This document shows positions 6,686-9,989 of a stretch of DNA of 9,989 nucleotides, piece by piece. The stretch comes from CAYMRB01 sp964392615. GTDB taxonomy: Bacteria; Planctomycetota; UBA8108. The notes below the pieces were generated by a model. That model did no database searches and was not told where the DNA came from. It worked only from the letters and a program-made list of their open reading frames with translations. Position 1 is the first letter of the stretch, and each line of letters starts with the position of its first letter. A program made the position numbers and the translations under genes. The stretch lies in NCBI GenBank assembly GCA_964392615.1, contig CAYMRB010000380.1, positions 1 to 9,989 on the forward strand. Direction: 5' to 3'.

Positions 6686-9600
6686 CGCGCTGCGCCGTTG
6701 CCTGACGGATCGAAGAGTACGATCCGGTCGTCCAGGAGGCACAGGATTCCCCGCTGCCCGGCCTCGTTCATCTTGATCGCCACCGCGACGGACACCGGGT
6801 TATTCTCTCTTCGGCGGTGGTTGTCGAAGCGCCAGCACCAGGGACGCCGCAGGCCGTCCCGGAAGACGTAGAAGCACAGGCGACGGCCCCCTTGGTCGTC
6901 GGTGACGGTCGCCAGGAGCTCCTCGCCCGCGGCGGCTCGCGAGAAATCTCCGGCGCAGAGGCTCTCGACGTGCAGGCCCCGCGCGATGTCGATCGCGGCG
7001 AGGGCGGCGAGAGACGGGCGGCCGTCGTCTCCGGCCGTGCGGTAGTGACAGGCGACGATGCCACCGAACTCGCAGAGAGGATCGAGATCGACTTGGGCCG
7101 GATCGGACTCGCCGTAGCGGCAACCGATGGTCGTGAGAACGGAGCTCTCGGGCGGGCCGATCCTCACCGTCGTGCAGGGGCCGAACGGGATCCGCCCCGG
7201 CAAGTCCTCTCGTCCCATCAGGTAGCCCGCGCGGAAGCGGATCTCGCCGTCGTCGTCGCGGGCGAAGACGCGCAAGCCGTAACCGTCGAGGTCGTGGCCG
7301 ACGACGCCGGCGATCAGCTCGTTCTCGGAATCGCCATCGAGATCGTCGAGGTGCAGGCCATCGACCGTGAACCGGAACCGCTCGTCAGCCCCGTCTAGCA
7401 CCCAGCGGCGCTTGATGAACCCGCCATCTGGACCGACGGCATACGTGCGGAGGCTATCGTCACCGCCCATGGGCGCAAGCACGAGCGTCTCGCGTGCTTC
7501 GTGCGGCTCGTTCGACAACTTTCCGACGATCAGCTTACGTTGCGCGACGCTTCCCGAGACCGACAGGTGGGGGCCCCTGTCGATTTCGAGCCGACCATCA
7601 TCGGCGCGACGAAAACGGAGACAGCAGATTTCGTGCTCAATCCCGGTTGCCTCGTTCTTCGCGAAGGCGACGACGAGCTCTTCCGCTCCGCGGCCATCGA
7701 GCTCTCCGGACACGATGGCCGTCCAGCTGCAGTTCTCGCCCTCCGGAGGCTCGAGCGGCAAGCCCACCGCGCCGAGCGACTCGATGATTCCACAGCGCTC
7801 GAGCGGACGCCCGAACTTCGTCTCCCACGCCTCGATTTCCTCGCCGTACATCCCCTTCGGCAGTTCGTCCCGCGTGAGGATCCGGAATCGGTAGACGTCG
7901 AGCTCGTCGGAAGCCAGTACGGCCACCTCGGCAGGCGGCTCGCCATCGACCTCGAGGAGGCATATGCCACGAGCCTGGCCCCTGGGCAGACGGCCGAGCA
8001 CGGGCAGCAGGAAGTCTCTGTGGACGAGCTCATCGAGAGCCCGCGTTTCGTCGAGCACGCCTTCGGACGCGTCGGAAATCGTCGCCACCGATTCGAGCTT
8101 CTTCAGCGCTTCCTCGTAGTCTTCGGTCTCGATGAGTCGCTTGGCCAGCTCGAGCGTCGCCTCCGCTCGCAGCGCGTCGTCGGTGGCTTGCTCCGCGACG
8201 AGGGGAAGCCACTTCTCCGCCGGCTTCGGGTAGCCCTCCAGGAGCTTCTGTCGCGACAGCACGAGGCGAGCGCGCAGACCCCATTCCGAGTCGCCGCCGT
8301 GGAAGTAGGCCATGCCGAGGTCATCCTCGGCCTGCACGAATACGCCGTCGGGAAGGCTGTAGTTCGCCGCTCCCCGGATGAACCGCGCCTTCGCCTTCAG
8401 GACGGTATCGCCGGCGATCTCCTGCCGCGACAGGGCTCGATCGGCAGTGTCGGCCGCGCTGCGGAACTCGGCCTGCCGGTGATCGGACCACGCCCGATCG
8501 AGCTGCGCGGCGATCTCCGCTTTCGCGGCGCGAAAGCGCAGCGCCGGCGCGATCCACACGGCTGTCAGGACGGTCAGGACCGCGATCGCGATGGTGCCGG
8601 CGGCGATCTCGAACGGCCGCCTACGGGCAGCCCGCCATACGCGTCGCGCGATCGTCAGCTTCGGCGCGCGAACCTCCTTTCCGGCGAGGTAGCGGCGCAG
8701 GTCGTCACGTAGCTCGGAGGCGTCCGCGTAGCGTCGGTCGGCTCGCGCCTCCATGCCGCGCGTGACGATGGCCTCGAGCTCCAGCGACGCTGTCGGGTTC
8801 AGAGTGCGGACGCGCGGCGCGCGTCCGGCGAGGACGTGCGTCTGGATCGCGAGCGGGCTCTCCGCGCGATACGGCTGCTCCAGGGTCAGCGCCTCGTAGA
8901 GCGTCAGCGCGAGCGAGTAGACGTCCGTGCGGTGGTCCAGCTTCGTGTCGCCGCCCCCGATTTGCTCGGGAGACATGTACGCGGGCGTCCCGAGGATGTC
9001 TCCCGAGGCCGAGAGCGACATCGACGCCTGCTCGTCCCGAGCGAGGCCGAAGTCGCAGAGCAACGCGCGCCCCGCGCCATCGAGGAGAAGGTTCGACGGC
9101 TTGACGTCGCGGTGGACGACGCCGCGCTCGTGGGCGTAGGACAGGGCGTCCGCAGCCTGCGCGCCGATCTCGGCGACCCAGCGCGCGTACGCGACGCCGA
9201 GTCGGTCGACGATCGCGGGGCGATCCGCCTCGCCCTCGGCAACCGGCCCGGGAGCGCCCAGCACGTCGCTCGGCTCGTCGGGGATGACGCCGCGAGCCAG
9301 GTCGTCGAGGACGTCCTTCAGCGAGCGCCCGTCGACGTAGTCCATCACGAAGAACGGGCAGCCGTCGACGCGATCGCGGTGGTGGACGCTGACGATACCC
9401 GGATGGCCCAACCGGGCAGCCGTCATGGGCTCCCTCTCGAAGCGGGCCAGGCTCTCGGCGGACCAGATCGGCGAGCGGAGCACCTTCAGCGCGACGAATC
9501 TCTTGAGCGACTGCTGGCGGGCCTTGTAGACGACGCCCATGCCACCCGCGCCGATCTTTTCGACGATCGTGTAGTCGCCGAGCTGCTGGCCAGGCTCGAG

Positions 9601-9807
9601 GGCTGGCGCATCGCGCGTCGAGGTAGCGCGAGCGGCGGTCGGATCGAGCCCCGTCGCGGCGAGCTCTTCCAGCAGCGGCAGGATCGCGGCGATCTCGCGC
9701 TGAGCCTCGGGCTCGTTTCCGAGCAGCTTCGAGAGATCCGGCTTCTCGCCGGCGTGGATCTGGTCCAGGGCGCGGCCGAAGATCTCGGCCAGGCTCTCGT
9801 CCCGCAT
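6682..9807 (-). CDS. Transmembrane PknB-type Ser/Thr protein kinase with TPR region and degenerate FG-GAP/VCBS-like propeller tail
   Basis: Receptor-like protein kinase, 1041 aa from the start at 9807. The catalytic domain (about 79-373) is complete: glycine loop IGAGGMG (85-91), ATP-binding Lys108 in VALKV, a probable alphaC Glu126, HRDVKPSN (232-239, catalytic Asp234), DFG (252-254) and GTPAYMSPE (273-281). A roughly 35-residue insertion precedes helix E, as in other planctomycete kinases. One hydrophobic segment (about 399-422) should span the membrane, placing the rest outside. Then come helical TPR-like repeats (about 425-590) and seven spaced repeats of the type 'D-x-D-G-x-x-x-E-L-[IVL]', best seen at SGELDGRGAEELVVAF and DLDGDSENELIAGVV, suggesting a beta-propeller. 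The in-frame ATG at 9870 is rejected: it lacks a Shine-Dalgarno and would leave 34 bases to the divergent gene, whereas 9807 has AGGGGA (9818-9823). The ligand is unknown. Coupled to the downstream lipoprotein gene. Confidence 0.9.
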   Translation of the reverse strand: MRDESLAEIFGRALDQIHAGEKPDLSKLLGNEPEAQREIAAILPLLEELAATGLDPTAARATSTRDAPALEPGQQLGDYTIVEKIGAGGMGVVYKARQQSLKRFVALKVLRSPIWSAESLARFEREPMTAARLGHPGIVSVHHRDRVDGCPFFVMDYVDGRSLKDVLDDLARGVIPDEPSDVLGAPGPVAEGEADRPAIVDRLGVAYARWVAEIGAQAADALSYAHERGVVHRDVKPSNLLLDGAGRALLCDFGLARDEQASMSLSASGDILGTPAYMSPEQIGGGDTKLDHRTDVYSLALTLYEALTLEQPYRAESPLAIQTHVLAGRAPRVRTLNPTASLELEAIVTRGMEARADRRYADASELRDDLRRYLAGKEVRAPKLTIARRVWRAARRRPFEIAAGTIAIAVLTVLTAVWIAPALRFRAAKAEIAAQLDRAWSDHRQAEFRSAADTADRALSRQEIAGDTVLKAKARFIRGAANYSLPDGVFVQAEDDLGMAYFHGGDSEWGLRARLVLSRQKLLEGYPKPAEKWLPLVAEQATDDALRAEATLELAKRLIETEDYEEALKKLESVATISDASEGVLDETRALDELVHRDFLLPVLGRLPRGQARGICLLEVDGEPPAEVAVLASDELDVYRFRILTRDELPKGMYGEEIEAWETKFGRPLERCGIIESLGAVGLPLEPPEGENCSWTAIVSGELDGRGAEELVVAFAKNEATGIEHEICCLRFRRADDGRLEIDRGPHLSVSGSVAQRKLIVGKLSNEPHEARETLVLAPMGGDDSLRTYAVGPDGGFIKRRWVLDGADERFRFTVDGLHLDDLDGDSENELIAGVVGHDLDGYGLRVFARDDDGEIRFRAGYLMGREDLPGRIPFGPCTTVRIGPPESSVLTTIGCRYGESDPAQVDLDPLCEFGGIVACHYRTAGDDGRPSLAALAAIDIARGLHVESLCAGDFSRAAAGEELLATVTDDQGGRRLCFYVFRDGLRRPWCWRFDNHRRRENNPVSVAVAIKMNEAGQRGILCLLDDRIVLFDPSGNGAAR

Positions 9808-9904
9808 GACGCCTGTTTCCCCTGCGCTGCCGACGATATACTCGGAGGCTACCTGCAGAGCACGGCTCATTCTGCCACACGGGGCGACGTTTCGGGAGGT
9901 GCGA
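9808..9904. promoter_or_regulatory. Divergent intergenic region with a shared A/T-rich -10-like island
   Basis: These 97 bases separate the kinase from a divergent gene. GATATACT (9835-9842) stands out against GC-rich surroundings. On the + strand TATACT (9837-9842) matches five of six bases of the -10 consensus, about 60 bases before the GTG at 9905. On the - strand TATATC (9835-9840) lies 27 bases before the kinase start at 9807. No convincing -35 hexamer was found for either direction, so one or both promoters may need an activator or a different sigma factor. Confidence 0.35.
9894..9900 (+). promoter_or_regulatory. Strong Shine-Dalgarno of the right-edge gene
   Basis: GGGAGGT, with the GGAGG core ending 5 bases before the GTG at 9905. 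It is the strongest ribosome-binding site paired with a gene in the window, and it is what identifies the truncated gene. Confidence 0.6.
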
Positions 9905-9989
9905 GTGCCGTACGAAGACGACGCGACCGACGAGCAGCACGACGGGCAGGACGACGACGTGGACGACGGGCTGACCGAGAGGATCGTCC
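9905..9989 (+). CDS. 5' end of an unidentified gene with an acidic N-terminus, cut by the right window edge
   Basis: An open frame starts with GTG behind a strong Shine-Dalgarno and runs to the window end, giving 28 residues beginning MPYEDDATDEQ and ending GLTERIV. Twelve of the 28 residues are Asp or Glu, encoded in part by a GAC-rich low-complexity stretch, so the start of the protein is probably disordered. It is transcribed away from the kinase gene. In planctomycetes such a neighbour is often regulatory, for example an ECF sigma factor, but nothing visible here identifies the family. Confidence 0.6.
   Translation, partial: MPYEDDATDEQHDGQDDDVDDGLTERIV

Noticed and set aside
7501..8712. 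A 403-codon + strand frame opposite the kinase gene
   Set aside because: It lies wholly antisense to the kinase tail, whose repeats and TPR-like pattern are clear; the + frame shows no domain and no convincing ribosome-binding site.
9808..9870. N-terminal extension of the kinase to the ATG at 9870
   Set aside because: There is no Shine-Dalgarno before it, the -10-like TATATC would lie inside the coding region, and only 34 bases would remain to the divergent gene. The start at 9807 fits better, though this is not certain.
8705..9940. A 411-codon - strand frame overlapping the kinase domain in another frame
   Set aside because: It is very Arg-rich and lies out of frame over the most conserved kinase motifs, so it is a frame shadow.
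9905..9989. GAC-rich trinucleotide run as a tandem repeat element
   Set aside because: The copies are imperfect and few, and are explained by an Asp-rich coding start with GC-biased third positions.

Overview
The window is GC-rich, densely coding bacterial DNA that looks planctomycetal (Planctomycetota or a close relative). Three things point there: a PknB-type Ser/Thr kinase with a long extracytoplasmic sensor tail, a Tat-exported Gfo/Idh/MocA oxidoreductase, and a secreted GHL10-type 'family 10 glycosylhydrolase' carrying a Cys-x-Cys-x2-Cys motif. This is a judgement from gene styles; no rRNA or marker gene is present. No tRNA, CRISPR array, transposase or integrase was seen.

Left part, + strand: a secreted multidomain glycoside-hydrolase-like protein (2-2512) is open at the window's left edge. 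Its reading frame runs at least 64 codons upstream of its first ATG and includes an export signal. It is followed after 67 bases by a divergent eukaryote-type hexokinase (2580-3911). The pair suggests extracellular or periplasmic glycan attack followed by sugar phosphorylation in the cytoplasm, but shared regulation is not shown.

Middle: the hexokinase converges on the oxidoreductase gene (3955-5247, - strand). The 43 bases between the two genes are almost entirely one strong hairpin with perfect 16-bp arms. It begins just after one stop codon and contains the other, so it is probably a bidirectional terminator or a REP-like element.

Right part, - strand: a transmembrane kinase with an inferred TPR region and a seven-repeat beta-propeller-like tail (6682-9807) is joined by an ATGA stop/start overlap to a putative lipoprotein with TPR-like helices and a beta-sandwich-like C-terminus (5321-6685). 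These two look like one sensory module. The oxidoreductase lies 73 bases further downstream and has its own ribosome-binding site and a weak candidate promoter. Upstream of the kinase, a short intergenic region with an isolated A/T-rich -10-like island separates it from a divergent gene. That gene starts with GTG at 9905 behind a strong Shine-Dalgarno sequence and runs off the right edge.

All intergenic stretches are under 100 bases. The long ORFs antisense to these genes are side effects of high GC. The most interesting items are the hexokinase with altered nucleotide-site residues, the translationally coupled kinase/lipoprotein pair, and the perfect convergent hairpin.
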